A stretch of DNA of 48,082 bases from Saprospiraceae bacterium (GTDB taxonomy: Bacteria; Bacteroidota; Bacteroidia; Chitinophagales; Saprospiraceae). A program made the position numbers and the translations under genes. Positions within the stretch are counted from its first letter, which is position 1, and every line of letters begins with the position of its first letter. The stretch lies in NCBI GenBank assembly GCA_021299835.1, contig JAJTER010000004.1:1-48082 (forward strand), written 5' to 3'. Under the pieces are notes generated by a model. That model saw only the letters and a program-made list of their open reading frames with translations. It was not told the origin of the DNA and did no database searches. This document shows positions 15,868 to 23,894 of this stretch, in pieces.

Positions 15868-17541
15868 TTATTCCTTAAAAAAATTATCTCCTTTTTTGAA
15901 CCTAAACAAAAAAGTTATAAAGGAAAGAAAACCCAGGGTAAAAAACAGCGAAGAAATGTTGAAACCCCAAATACCATTGTAATCTTTCCTTGCTATATAT
16001 ATTAGGCTAAATGTCAAAATAATCAGCGCAAACTGTTGACCCAACAGGTAAAGTAGTTTGGCACTCCTCCAAATATCAGGAGTTTTTAAACTACTGTTAC
16101 CCGTTTGAAATTGTTCCACTGTATCTCTGATCAACTTAGGTAAACTTATTATATTTCTGCCAAATAGACCAGCCTCTTTAAACCATTGAGATTGATTAGT
16201 TTCATTTAGATACTTTTTAATAATTGGAGAAAGATATATCAGTGGATTCTCCCCTGGACGAAGGACAATGGAAATACCTAATAACAAAGAGAATGTCCTC
16301 CCCAACAAAATATAATCTTTTGGAATTCTAAAGGATGCAGATAAATCTTTTATGCTGGTATTCAGCATGATGTGACTTACAGGATTATTCCAGAACTCCG
16401 GATTCATTGCTCCCTCTGGGTTAAATAATTGGTCGATATCATTTTCTAAAAACTGATTTAATGCCTTTGCCAAATCTATAGCCAGAGATTCGGCTGCGGG
16501 AGAATCATTGATGAATCCCAGGGTAATAAGTTGTTGAGTTAACCTTTTCACGTCTAAAGTTGAAAAAGCAATAATTAATCCTGGAATTTCCTTTCTAAAT
16601 AATGGGGATAAGGTACTAACTGCGCCAAAATCGAGTAAACAAATATTACCCGTCTTATCAACCAGAATATTACCTGGATGAGGATCTGCATGATAGAACC
16701 CATGATCGAAAATCATTCGGCAAAACCCATTCCACAGTCTATCGACAATAATTTTAAAATCAATATTATTTAAAGAGAGATATTCTTTGTCGGTAATTTT
16801 GTTTCCTTCTATCCAGGTCATTACCAGAATTTTCCTACCTGACAAGGATTCAAAAACAGTTGGCAAAGACCAGGAATTTTCATCAGATAATGAGGAAGAA
16901 ATAGAAATAAGAGAGTTAGCTTCTTTTTCGAAATCAATTTCCTGTAAGATGAGCGCTTCTATTTGTTTATAGGCATAATCTAAGCCATCCAATGTAAAAA
17001 ACCTGCCAATCCAATAAGTTATATTTCTTATTATAGTCAAATCAATTTCCGCAATTCTTTCAATATGTTCATGTTGAATTTTTAAGACTACAGGTGTTCC
17101 ATCTAATAACCAAGCCTTATGAACCTGACCAATTGAGGCAACTGCTAAGGGAGTTTCCTCAATTTTTGTAAAAATATCTGAAAGCGGAACAGCATAATGA
17201 GACAACAGAAATGAATGTATTTGTAAAAAATCTTTTGGTGTTGCTGCATCCTGTAAGTCTTCTAATTGCTTTTTAAAGTTTTCTGGCAAAAAGAAACCAG
17301 CAATAGAAAGAAATTGTCCGGCTTTTATAAATAACCCTTCCAGATGTGTAAATAAATGCTTTAGTTCTTCTCCTTTTTGTGAAAGTAACCTATTCAAATT
17401 CCTTTGATAATAGGACCTCCCCAAAAAAAAAGATATCCATCTTAATCGATAATATGAAAAAAGGAAACCAAGAGTATACCCAATGATCTTTCTAACTCTG
17501 TAGGTTTTGTTAAACTTAACCATAAAATGCTTCTTCATCAC
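15868..17541 (-). CDS. ABC1/UbiB (AarF) family atypical kinase
   Basis: A 557-residue membrane-associated kinase-like protein. The hallmark KxGQ motif is IKAGQFLS (72-79); the atypical alanine/glycine-rich loop reads PLAVASIGQVHKA; the kinase lysine is in VVLKIQ; and the catalytic and metal-binding stretch is HADPHPGNILVDKTGNICLLDFGA. Two hydrophobic helices at the C-terminus (LIILTFSLIYIA and FFTLGFLSFITFLF) anchor it in the membrane. The family supports isoprenoid-quinone metabolism through ATPase activity; Bacteroidota use menaquinone, so the client is uncertain. An alternative start at Met7 is possible. Confidence 0.9.
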   Translation of the reverse strand: MMKKHFMVKFNKTYRVRKIIGYTLGFLFSYYRLRWISFFLGRSYYQRNLNRLLSQKGEELKHLFTHLEGLFIKAGQFLSIAGFFLPENFKKQLEDLQDAATPKDFLQIHSFLLSHYAVPLSDIFTKIEETPLAVASIGQVHKAWLLDGTPVVLKIQHEHIERIAEIDLTIIRNITYWIGRFFTLDGLDYAYKQIEALILQEIDFEKEANSLISISSSLSDENSWSLPTVFESLSGRKILVMTWIEGNKITDKEYLSLNNIDFKIIVDRLWNGFCRMIFDHGFYHADPHPGNILVDKTGNICLLDFGAVSTLSPLFRKEIPGLIIAFSTLDVKRLTQQLITLGFINDSPAAESLAIDLAKALNQFLENDIDQLFNPEGAMNPEFWNNPVSHIMLNTSIKDLSASFRIPKDYILLGRTFSLLLGISIVLRPGENPLIYLSPIIKKYLNETNQSQWFKEAGLFGRNIISLPKLIRDTVEQFQTGNSSLKTPDIWRSAKLLYLLGQQFALIILTFSLIYIARKDYNGIWGFNISSLFFTLGFLSFITFLFRFKKGDNFFKE

Positions 17542-17606
17542 GAATTTTTACCGACATATAAAACATTATATAGTAGAATTGTTGTTCATAAGTTAAAAGA
17601 ATAGTT

Positions 17607-18470
17607 ATGTTAGACTGGTTAAAACATTTTTATCAACATAAACTTTCTGATTATGCAGAATTTTTAGGTATCCTGTTGGGAACTTTTGTTGTAGGATATA
17701 CTTTTAGTAAAATTTTCCGTCGATTTATCCTAAAATCGACCGTCATAATGCAGAATGACCCAACTAATTATCAATTTTTAAGACATTTTTTAGCGGCGGT
17801 GATATACATTGTAGGTATATCATTAGCTATTTATTCTGTACCAAGTATGCGAACTATTGCCAATTCCATGCTTGCAGGTGCCGGAATTTTGGCTGTGGCC
17901 GTTGGTTTTGCTTCGCAACAGACACTAAGTAACATAATAAGTGGTATATTCATAGTCATATTTAAGCCATTTAGAGTAAATGACAGGTTAAAAATTCGAG
18001 ATACCCTAAACGGCATTGTTGAAGATATAACACTAAGACATACCGTAATTAGAGACTTTGAAAATAGACGAATCATTGTACCCAATACCTTGATGGGTAA
18101 TGAGATTATTATAAATTCTGATTTTGAGGATGATAGAATATGTAATTGGCTGGAAATTCAACTTGAACACGGAACAAATATCGATCAAGCAAAAGATATT
18201 TTGGAGAAAGCAGCCATTATTCATCCCTTATCTTTGGATAATCGCACTCCTGAAGAATTTGATGAAGATACGCCCACCGTTAAAGTTAAAATTGTACAAA
18301 TCAATTCTGTGGGTATTACTATCAGAGCCTGGATCTGGACGGCAAATAGTGCAAAAGGATTTGAATTGAAATGTGACCTTTATGAAATAATTTATAAAAA
18401 ATTTAACGAAGAAGGTATTTGTTTCTCTAAAATAAATCAATCTTTGAATGCACTGAAAGAAAATGCCTAA
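17607..18470 (+). CDS. Small-conductance mechanosensitive channel (MscS family)
   Basis: A 287-residue inner-membrane channel. Three transmembrane segments are visible: about 19-36, 60-80 and the pore helix at about 87-120 (ANSMLAGAGILAVAVGFASQQTLSNIISG), whose Gly/Ala spacing matches TM3 of MscS. The cytosolic beta domain follows (PFRVNDRLKIRDTLNGIVEDITLRHTVIRDFENRRIIVPN). Length equals E. coli MscS (286). It should open under membrane tension to release osmolytes. The ZIP gene follows 30 bp downstream on the same strand, so they may form one transcript. Confidence 0.93.
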   Translation: MLDWLKHFYQHKLSDYAEFLGILLGTFVVGYTFSKIFRRFILKSTVIMQNDPTNYQFLRHFLAAVIYIVGISLAIYSVPSMRTIANSMLAGAGILAVAVGFASQQTLSNIISGIFIVIFKPFRVNDRLKIRDTLNGIVEDITLRHTVIRDFENRRIIVPNTLMGNEIIINSDFEDDRICNWLEIQLEHGTNIDQAKDILEKAAIIHPLSLDNRTPEEFDEDTPTVKVKIVQINSVGITIRAWIWTANSAKGFELKCDLYEIIYKKFNEEGICFSKINQSLNALKENA

Positions 18471-18500
18471 AACGAGAAATTTTTAATATAATGAAATAAA

Positions 18501-19325
18501 ATGGATGCATTTATTGAATCTTTGAAAGGAATTAATCCAATTCTATTAGCTTTTTTAGCTACATTGTTCACCTGGGGAATCACTGCTTTTGGGGCTTCTT
18601 TTGTTTTTTTCTTCAAGAAAATGAATCAAAAAATCCTGGATGCAATGTTAGGCTTTGCTGCTGGAGTAATGATTGCAGCCAGTTATTGGTCCTTGCTTGC
18701 ACCTGCCATTGAAATGACAGAAAAGGCGGCAAAAGTACCTTCCTGGCTTCCCGCATTGATCGGATTTTTGGGTGGCGGAATATTTCTTTGGATTGTAGAT
18801 CGCTATCTACCCCATCTTCATCCAGGTTTTGAGATAAATCAGGCGGAAGGAGTTCCCTCTTCATGGAAAAGAAGTATCTTATTAGTATCGGCGATAACCA
18901 TTCACAATATACCCGAGGGACTGGCGATTGGTGTTGCCTTTGGCGCAGCTGCCCATGGTTTAGATTCAGCAAGTCTTGGAGCCGCAGTGGCATTAACCAT
19001 AGGCATAGGCTTACAAAATCTACCAGAAGGCACAGCAGTTTCTGTCCCGCTAAGAAGAGAAGGAATGAGCAGGCGAAAAGCTTTTTTTTATGGACAGTTA
19101 TCCGGTGTAGTTGAACCAATTGCTGGAGTACTTGGAGCTACCGCCGTTCTACTCATTGAACCTTTACTCCCCTACGCTTTATCTTTCGCGGCAGGAGCAA
19201 TGATATATGTGGTCGTTGAAGAATTGATACCCGAGTCTCATCTGGCAGGAAATACTGACCTCGCTACTATGGCCACTATTGTAGGATTTGCCATTATGAT
19301 GACCCTGGATGTTTCCTTAGGATAA
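18501..19325 (+). CDS. ZIP-family metal transporter (ZupT-like)
   Basis: A 274-residue inner-membrane permease with about eight helices. The binuclear metal site is shown by [19 protein letters not shown] in TM4 and [18 protein letters not shown] in TM5. ZIP proteins of this GufA/ZupT type import zinc and other divalent ions. A positively charged loop ([14 protein letters not shown]) follows. The stop codon overlaps the A-tract that forms the T8 tail of a terminator on the opposite strand. The substrate is inferred from the family only. Confidence 0.92.
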   Translation: MDAFIESLKGINPILLAFLATLFTWGITAFGASFVFFFKKMNQKILDAMLGFAAGVMIAASYWSLLAPAIEMTEKAAKVPSWLPALIGFLGGGIFLWIVDRYLPHLHPGFEINQAEGVPSSWKRSILLVSAITIHNIPEGLAIGVAFGAAAHGLDSASLGAAVALTIGIGLQNLPEGTAVSVPLRREGMSRRKAFFYGQLSGVVEPIAGVLGATAVLLIEPLLPYALSFAAGAMIYVVVEELIPESHLAGNTDLATMATIVGFAIMMTLDVSLG

Positions 19326-19363
19326 AAAAAATACCACCAAATACAAAGTAAATGGTGGCATTC
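19322..19363 (-). terminator. Rho-independent terminator on the minus strand
   Basis: On the minus strand an imperfect stem of about 11 bp (GAATGCCACCA with TGGTGGTATTT, two or three G-T wobbles) closes a 13-nt loop and is followed by a T8 tail. The plus-strand version has no T-tail, so it points to minus-strand transcription, although no minus-strand protein gene lies upstream of it. Confidence 0.5.
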
Positions 19364-19446
19364 TACAGATTGGTTGCTATTAAAAACTTATGGGTGGTGT
19401 TTCATCTTTTACGAAAATACATCTCAAAAATTTACAAAGTCCTTTA
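19322..19446 (-). ncRNA. Candidate intergenic minus-strand small RNA
   Basis: An exact -7 box on the minus strand (19453-19460), a terminator with T8 tail at 19322-19363 and a five-codon ORF (19388-19405, MKHHP then stop) define a possible transcript of about 120 nt between the ZIP and LytS genes. No known RNA family is recognised. This is inference from signals only; the transcription start is approximate. Confidence 0.25.
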
Positions 19447-19452
19447 TATCGC

Positions 19453-19460
19453 CAAACATA
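19453..19460 (-). promoter_or_regulatory. -7-like element facing the ZIP gene
   Basis: The minus strand reads TATGTTTG, an exact TAnnTTTG, with no clear -33 element. It would drive transcription toward the terminator at 19322-19363. Confidence 0.3.
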
Positions 19461-19611
19461 ACTAAAATGAAGCCATTAAGATTAAAACAGGGTACCAATG
19501 CAATTTATCTACATAATTGGTAGAAAACAGTTCTTTTTAAATGTATTTGAACGTTTATCCCTTATTTAAGATCCTTTATTTTATCTTTAGTTAAGCAAAA
19601 GGATAACTACA

Positions 19612-20700
19612 ATGTCAACATTCGCTTTATTCAGGTTCGATAAATTTCTTTATCCGAAAAACAGGATACTGGCACATCTTATTTTTTGGCTAATTTATCT
19701 GGGATATTTCACCATCGCCTTTGCTAGTTTTAGAGATAATTACACGCAAAGTTTCATTGAAGTACTGGTAACATTACCCGTAAGAATGTTTGCTACCTAT
19801 TTAACTTTATATTGGTTAATTTCAAGCTTTCTTGATAAAGAAAAATATTTGGCATTCACCTTAATATTTATTTTTACCGCTATTGGTATTGGCTATCTAG
19901 ATCGATTGTTACTTCATTTATTTTATGTACCTATTTATTTACCGAATTATGATTATGCCACATTTCCTCTAACTAGCTTCACTAAGGCGTTACAAAGAAC
20001 CACTAATGTTTATACTATCGTTTTTGCTGCAGCAGCTATCAAGTTGATTAAAAAAAACTATCAAAATGAAAAAATAGCCAGAGAGCTTTCGAGAGAAAAA
20101 CTAGATGCGGAACTAAAATTTTTAAAATCACAAATTCACCCGCACTTCCTTTTCAATACACTTAATTCCTTATACGCCTTGACGCTCCAAAAATCTGATC
20201 AATCTTCTGAAGTTGTATTAAAATTATCTCATTTCCTGGACTACATGTTATATGATTGCAATGTGAGTCAAATTTCTTTGGAAAAAGAAATTGAACAAAT
20301 GCAAAATTTAATTACGCTGGAAAAATTGAGATATGGTGATAGATTAGATGTCGATTTTAACATAAGCGGCTTAGTTAAAGACCTCAAAATTCCACCTTTA
20401 TTAATGCTTCCCTTTTTGGAAAATGCTTTTAAGCATGGAGTTAGTCAACATACTGATAATTCATTTATCTATGTAGATCTGAAAGTAAAAGAGCAAAATT
20501 TAACCTTTAGAGTAGAAAATAGTAGTATTAATTCAGAGAGTGACCTGGAAGCTGATTATACTAAAGGAATAGGACTTAAAAATGTAAAACGAAGGTTAGA
20601 TTTAATTTATGGAGATGATGGATATAATCTCGAAGTTTTTAAAGAAGAAGATTCATTCACCATTGTTTTAAAAATTTCATTAATTAGCAGTAATGAATAA
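19612..20700 (+). CDS. LytS-type sensor histidine kinase
   Basis: A 362-residue membrane sensor. Four hydrophobic helices at about 20-40, 47-72, 80-100 and 130-146 form the input domain without a periplasmic sensor of any size. The His_kinase domain has the phospho-acceptor His178 in HPHFLFNTLNSLYAL, then the N-box LLMLPFLENAFKHGV and G-box GIGLKNVKRRLDLIYG. This is the standard Bacteroidota LytS/LytTR arrangement. The stop overlaps the start of the response regulator by 8 bp, so the two are translationally coupled. The 286-bp region upstream holds a TATCTTTA near-match to the -7 box at 19582-19589. Confidence 0.93.
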   Translation: MSTFALFRFDKFLYPKNRILAHLIFWLIYLGYFTIAFASFRDNYTQSFIEVLVTLPVRMFATYLTLYWLISSFLDKEKYLAFTLIFIFTAIGIGYLDRLLLHLFYVPIYLPNYDYATFPLTSFTKALQRTTNVYTIVFAAAAIKLIKKNYQNEKIARELSREKLDAELKFLKSQIHPHFLFNTLNSLYALTLQKSDQSSEVVLKLSHFLDYMLYDCNVSQISLEKEIEQMQNLITLEKLRYGDRLDVDFNISGLVKDLKIPPLLMLPFLENAFKHGVSQHTDNSFIYVDLKVKEQNLTFRVENSSINSESDLEADYTKGIGLKNVKRRLDLIYGDDGYNLEVFKEEDSFTIVLKISLISSNE

Positions 20701-21412
20701 AATTAAATGTGTTCTTGTAGATGACGAACCTTTAGCCTTAGATGTATTAGAATCTTATATAAAGCGGGTGGATGGTTTGGAACTAACCGCCCGATGTGAT
20801 AATGCAATGAAGGCATTTGAAGTATTAAGAAATCATAATGTTGATTTAATTTTCCTTGACATTCAAATGCCAAAATTAAACGGAATAGATTTTTTAAAAA
20901 CTTTACAAAACCCACCAAAAGTTATATTTACTACAGCCTACAGAGACTACGCCATTGAAGCCTTTGACCTGGATGCAGTGGATTACCTTTTAAAACCAAT
21001 ACCATTTGGAAGATTTCTAAAAGCGCTGAGTAAGGCTTTTGGACAAATACAAAGTGCCAGTCAAAATATAATAAATAATGATGAGTACGAACCTTACATC
21101 ACTACTGACACTTTAATTGTTAAGTCAGATAAAAAAATGATTAAAATAAACCTAAAGGAGATTATATATATAGAAAGCCTTAAGGACTATGTTATCATAC
21201 ACTTGCCAGACAAAAGAGTAGTTACAAAACAAAAAATAAGTTTTCTTGAGCAGAAACTAATGGAGAACAATTTCATAAGAATTCATCGTTCCTTTTTAGT
21301 TTCTGCATCGAAAATTGAAGCTTTCACTCCCAGTCATATTGACATAAATGGACAACAATTACCTATTGGTCGAAGCTACAAAAGTGAAGTAGGAAAAATA
21401 CTAGGGTACTAG
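20693..21412 (+). CDS. LytTR-family response regulator
   Basis: A 239-residue regulator. The receiver domain (1-120) has acidic pocket VDDE (9-12), phospho-acceptor Asp56 in LDIQMP and conserved Lys in YLLKPIPF. The LytTR DNA-binding domain occupies about 135-239, with the signatures IIYIESLKDYVIIH and FIRIHRSFLVS and the ending GRSYK. It is activated by the upstream kinase, whose gene it overlaps. The target genes are not evident. It ends 8 bp before the convergent helicase gene. Confidence 0.94.
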   Translation: MNKIKCVLVDDEPLALDVLESYIKRVDGLELTARCDNAMKAFEVLRNHNVDLIFLDIQMPKLNGIDFLKTLQNPPKVIFTTAYRDYAIEAFDLDAVDYLLKPIPFGRFLKALSKAFGQIQSASQNIINNDEYEPYITTDTLIVKSDKKMIKINLKEIIYIESLKDYVIIHLPDKRVVTKQKISFLEQKLMENNFIRIHRSFLVSASKIEAFTPSHIDINGQQLPIGRSYKSEVGKILGY

Positions 21413-21420
21413 AACCTATT

Positions 21421-23199
21421 TCACTGAAGATCTTGGACTATAGTTAATTTGTCACGAAGTTTTTTTTTCTTTTCAGGCTTATCTTCACCTCCTGAGAATT
21501 TCTTAGCAAAATCATCAGCGCCCTGTTTTGCTCTGGCTTGTTCAAGAACTAGCGGCCTTCCACGAAATCTGGTTTTAGCAATTTTCTTTTGGATCTGTAT
21601 GAAAGTATCCATAGGTAATTCCAAGGTGGAGGTAACATTACCTGTAACAATACGCCCAACTTTACTTTTATGAATTCCACCTGCTTCACAGATAATTCTT
21701 AGAAGCCCCCCTTTATCCAGATTATCTTTTGAACCAAGATTTAAAACGAAACTAGACATTGGCACGCTACTATTTCTGCCTTCGGATGACGAAGAAGAAT
21801 TACCATATGATGATGAAGATTGTTTTCTATCTCTGTCACCTCTGTCTCTGTCACCTCTATCTCTATCTCTTGAAACAGGATTTAAATCCGGTGCATTTCT
21901 ATAATACTCTAAGAATCTATTAAACTCTAAAGAAGCAAATCTTTTGATCAAATCTTCCCTTGACATATCTTTTAAGAAATGTAAAACGTCAGGTAAGAAA
22001 GTATCCAGCTCATCGTCATTTAACTCAACCTCTTTTACCCTTCTTAAAAGCTCAAGAAGTTGCTGTTGACAAACTTCCTGACCACTTGGAACGGGGAAAG
22101 GACGGAAATGTATTTTAGATAAACTTTCAATATTTCTAATTTTGTAAGCGTCTCTATTGGTAACAAGAGCAATAGAAACCCCTTTCTCACCTGCTCTACC
22201 CGTTCTACCACTTCGGTGAGTATAAAAAGGGAGCTCATCAGGAATATTCATGTGAATTACATGCGTAAGCCCACTGACATCCAGACCTCTTGCAGCAACG
22301 TCTGTTGCTACGAGAATACGAAGTGCCCTATTCCTGAATTTATCCATAATTTTTTCACGCTGCTTCTGATCCATGTCACCGTGAAGAGCCCCGGAAGTAT
22401 AACCGTCTTTCATTAAGTTATCGGCAACGTCCTGAGTATCCATTCTGGTGCGGCAAAAAATCAAAGCATAAATAGACGGATTGAAATCAAGTAAACGTTT
22501 CAATGCGGCATACTTGTCTTTTTCCTGAACGATACAATAGCGATGTTCAATATTAACGTTACCAGAATTTTTCTCTCCTGCTGAAATTTCAACAGGTTTT
22601 ACCATGTAATTTCTCGCCAGATTCCTTACAGAATTTGGCATGGTTGCAGAAAAGAGCCATGTATTCCTCGACGAACTACAAGCAGAAATAATGGAATCAA
22701 GATCTTCTTGAAAACCCATATTTAACATCTCATCAGCTTCATCAAGAACTAAAATTTTGATATCGTCAAGTTTAATAGCTCTCCTATCCAATAGATCAAC
22801 TAATCTACCTGGTGTTGCTACAACGATATGTGCATTTCTTTTTAAGGCTCTAACTTGTTCCTGGATGCTTGCACCTCCATAAACAGCCACTATATTTAGG
22901 TGTGGTTCTTCGCCTAGAAAGCGATTCATATCACCGGTTATTTGTAAACAAAGCTCTCTTGTTGGAGCTAATATAAGCCCCTGAACACAAAATTGACCCG
23001 CATCAACTAAATCAATTAATGGAAGTCCAAAAGCGGCTGTTTTTCCCGTACCGGTTTGAGCCAAAGCGACTAAATCTTCTTTTCCGGAAAGCAGAAAAGG
23101 AATAACTTTTTCCTGGATTAAGGTTGGTTGTTTGTAACCAAGTCCTTCAATAGAGACAAGTAATTGTGGTGAAAGACCCAGGTCTGAAAATGAACTCAT
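21421..23199 (-). CDS. DEAD-box ATP-dependent RNA helicase with DbpA-type RNA-binding domain
   Basis: A 592-residue helicase. The Q motif starts LGLSPQLLVSIEGLGYKQPTLIQ region; motif I is AQTGTGKT, Ia PTRELCLQ, II DEAD, III SAT, V ATDVAARGLD and VI HRSGRTGRAG. A disordered linker with two RDRGD repeats and a serine tract (about 440-475) precedes a DbpA-like RNA-binding domain (SSFVLNLGSKDNLDKGGLLRII) and a Lys-rich tail. The layout matches DeaD/CsdA-type helicases acting in ribosome assembly and cold adaptation, but the tail domain is also DbpA-like, so I give no gene symbol. An exact -7 box lies 22 bp upstream. Confidence 0.93.
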   Translation of the reverse strand: MSSFSDLGLSPQLLVSIEGLGYKQPTLIQEKVIPFLLSGKEDLVALAQTGTGKTAAFGLPLIDLVDAGQFCVQGLILAPTRELCLQITGDMNRFLGEEPHLNIVAVYGGASIQEQVRALKRNAHIVVATPGRLVDLLDRRAIKLDDIKILVLDEADEMLNMGFQEDLDSIISACSSSRNTWLFSATMPNSVRNLARNYMVKPVEISAGEKNSGNVNIEHRYCIVQEKDKYAALKRLLDFNPSIYALIFCRTRMDTQDVADNLMKDGYTSGALHGDMDQKQREKIMDKFRNRALRILVATDVAARGLDVSGLTHVIHMNIPDELPFYTHRSGRTGRAGEKGVSIALVTNRDAYKIRNIESLSKIHFRPFPVPSGQEVCQQQLLELLRRVKEVELNDDELDTFLPDVLHFLKDMSREDLIKRFASLEFNRFLEYYRNAPDLNPVSRDRDRGDRDRGDRDRKQSSSSYGNSSSSSEGRNSSVPMSSFVLNLGSKDNLDKGGLLRIICEAGGIHKSKVGRIVTGNVTSTLELPMDTFIQIQKKIAKTRFRGRPLVLEQARAKQGADDFAKKFSGGEDKPEKKKKLRDKLTIVQDLQ

Positions 23200-23220
23200 G
23201 TATTATTTTTAATTAAGCCG

Positions 23221-23228
23221 CAAATGTA
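23221..23228 (-). promoter_or_regulatory. -7 promoter element for the DEAD-box helicase
   Basis: The minus strand reads TACATTTG followed by CGG, an exact TAnnTTTG, 21 bp upstream of the helicase ATG. It lies in the 54-bp gap after msrB, so the helicase has its own promoter. Confidence 0.5.
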
Positions 23229-23253
23229 CGTCTTATTTCATTAAAATATGCTT

Positions 23254-23721
23254 TTATTTATTTGTAACCTTTTTTAGAGATAAAGCGTTAATGCAAAATC
23301 GAAGACGCGTTGGTTTTGGACCATCAGGAAAAACATGACCAAGGTGTGAATCACAGGTTCCGCAACATACTTCAATCCGCTGATGACCAAAACTATTATC
23401 CAAAATATAAACTACAGCATTGTCTTCCACCGGTTTAGTAAAAGATGGCCAACCTGTGCCACTTTCAAATTTCTCCTCAGCATCAAACAAGGTGGTTCCA
23501 CAACAGACACATTCATATTTTCCAGCCTCAAAAGAATTACACATTTGATTGGAAAATGGCCTTTCTGTGCCTTTTTTTCTGGTAATCTGGTAAACCTCAG
23601 GAGATAAAATTTCCTTCCATTCAGCGTCTGACTTAACTACCTTAATGTCATTCTTTTCTCTTATTTTTTTAGCTTCTAATATTACCGATTCCCAGTTCAT
23701 TGTCATTTTTTTTATTGCCAT
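23254..23721 (-). CDS. msrB: Peptide-methionine (R)-S-oxide reductase
   Basis: A 155-residue repair enzyme that reduces methionine-R-sulfoxide in proteins. Structural zinc is held by two CxxC pairs (Cys71/Cys74 in CVCCGTTLF and Cys120/Cys123 in CGTCDSHLGHVFPDG). The catalytic cysteine is Cys143 in RFCINALSL, and GTGWPSF and the HxG motif in SHLGHVF are intact. The N-terminus offers three Met codons (1, 6 and 8), so the exact start is uncertain by a few residues. No signal peptide is visible, so it is cytosolic. It is followed by the helicase gene on the same strand. Confidence 0.95.
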   Translation of the reverse strand: MAIKKMTMNWESVILEAKKIREKNDIKVVKSDAEWKEILSPEVYQITRKKGTERPFSNQMCNSFEAGKYECVCCGTTLFDAEEKFESGTGWPSFTKPVEDNAVVYILDNSFGHQRIEVCCGTCDSHLGHVFPDGPKPTRLRFCINALSLKKVTNK

Positions 23722-23894
23722 AACAAACCAGATAAAACAAAGGTTTATCCGAACTGCTTAAACTTGATCCCAGATTATTCAAGTCAGATGCTTTAAAAGC
23801 ATAAACATTTCCAAGTTAATTTCCTCAACTAGATCTAAATAAATGTAAAAAGTCTTACCTTAAATTTATATTTTAATCATCAAATTTGAATTAT

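Noticed and set aside
18613-19119. Open frame of 168 codons on the minus strand
   Set aside because: It lies wholly opposite the ZIP transporter gene, has no family features and arises from the reversed codon pattern of that gene.
21831-21880. Short tandem DNA repeats resembling a microsatellite or mini-array
   Set aside because: They encode the RDRGD linker of the DEAD-box helicase and are in frame; no CRISPR-type spacers exist.
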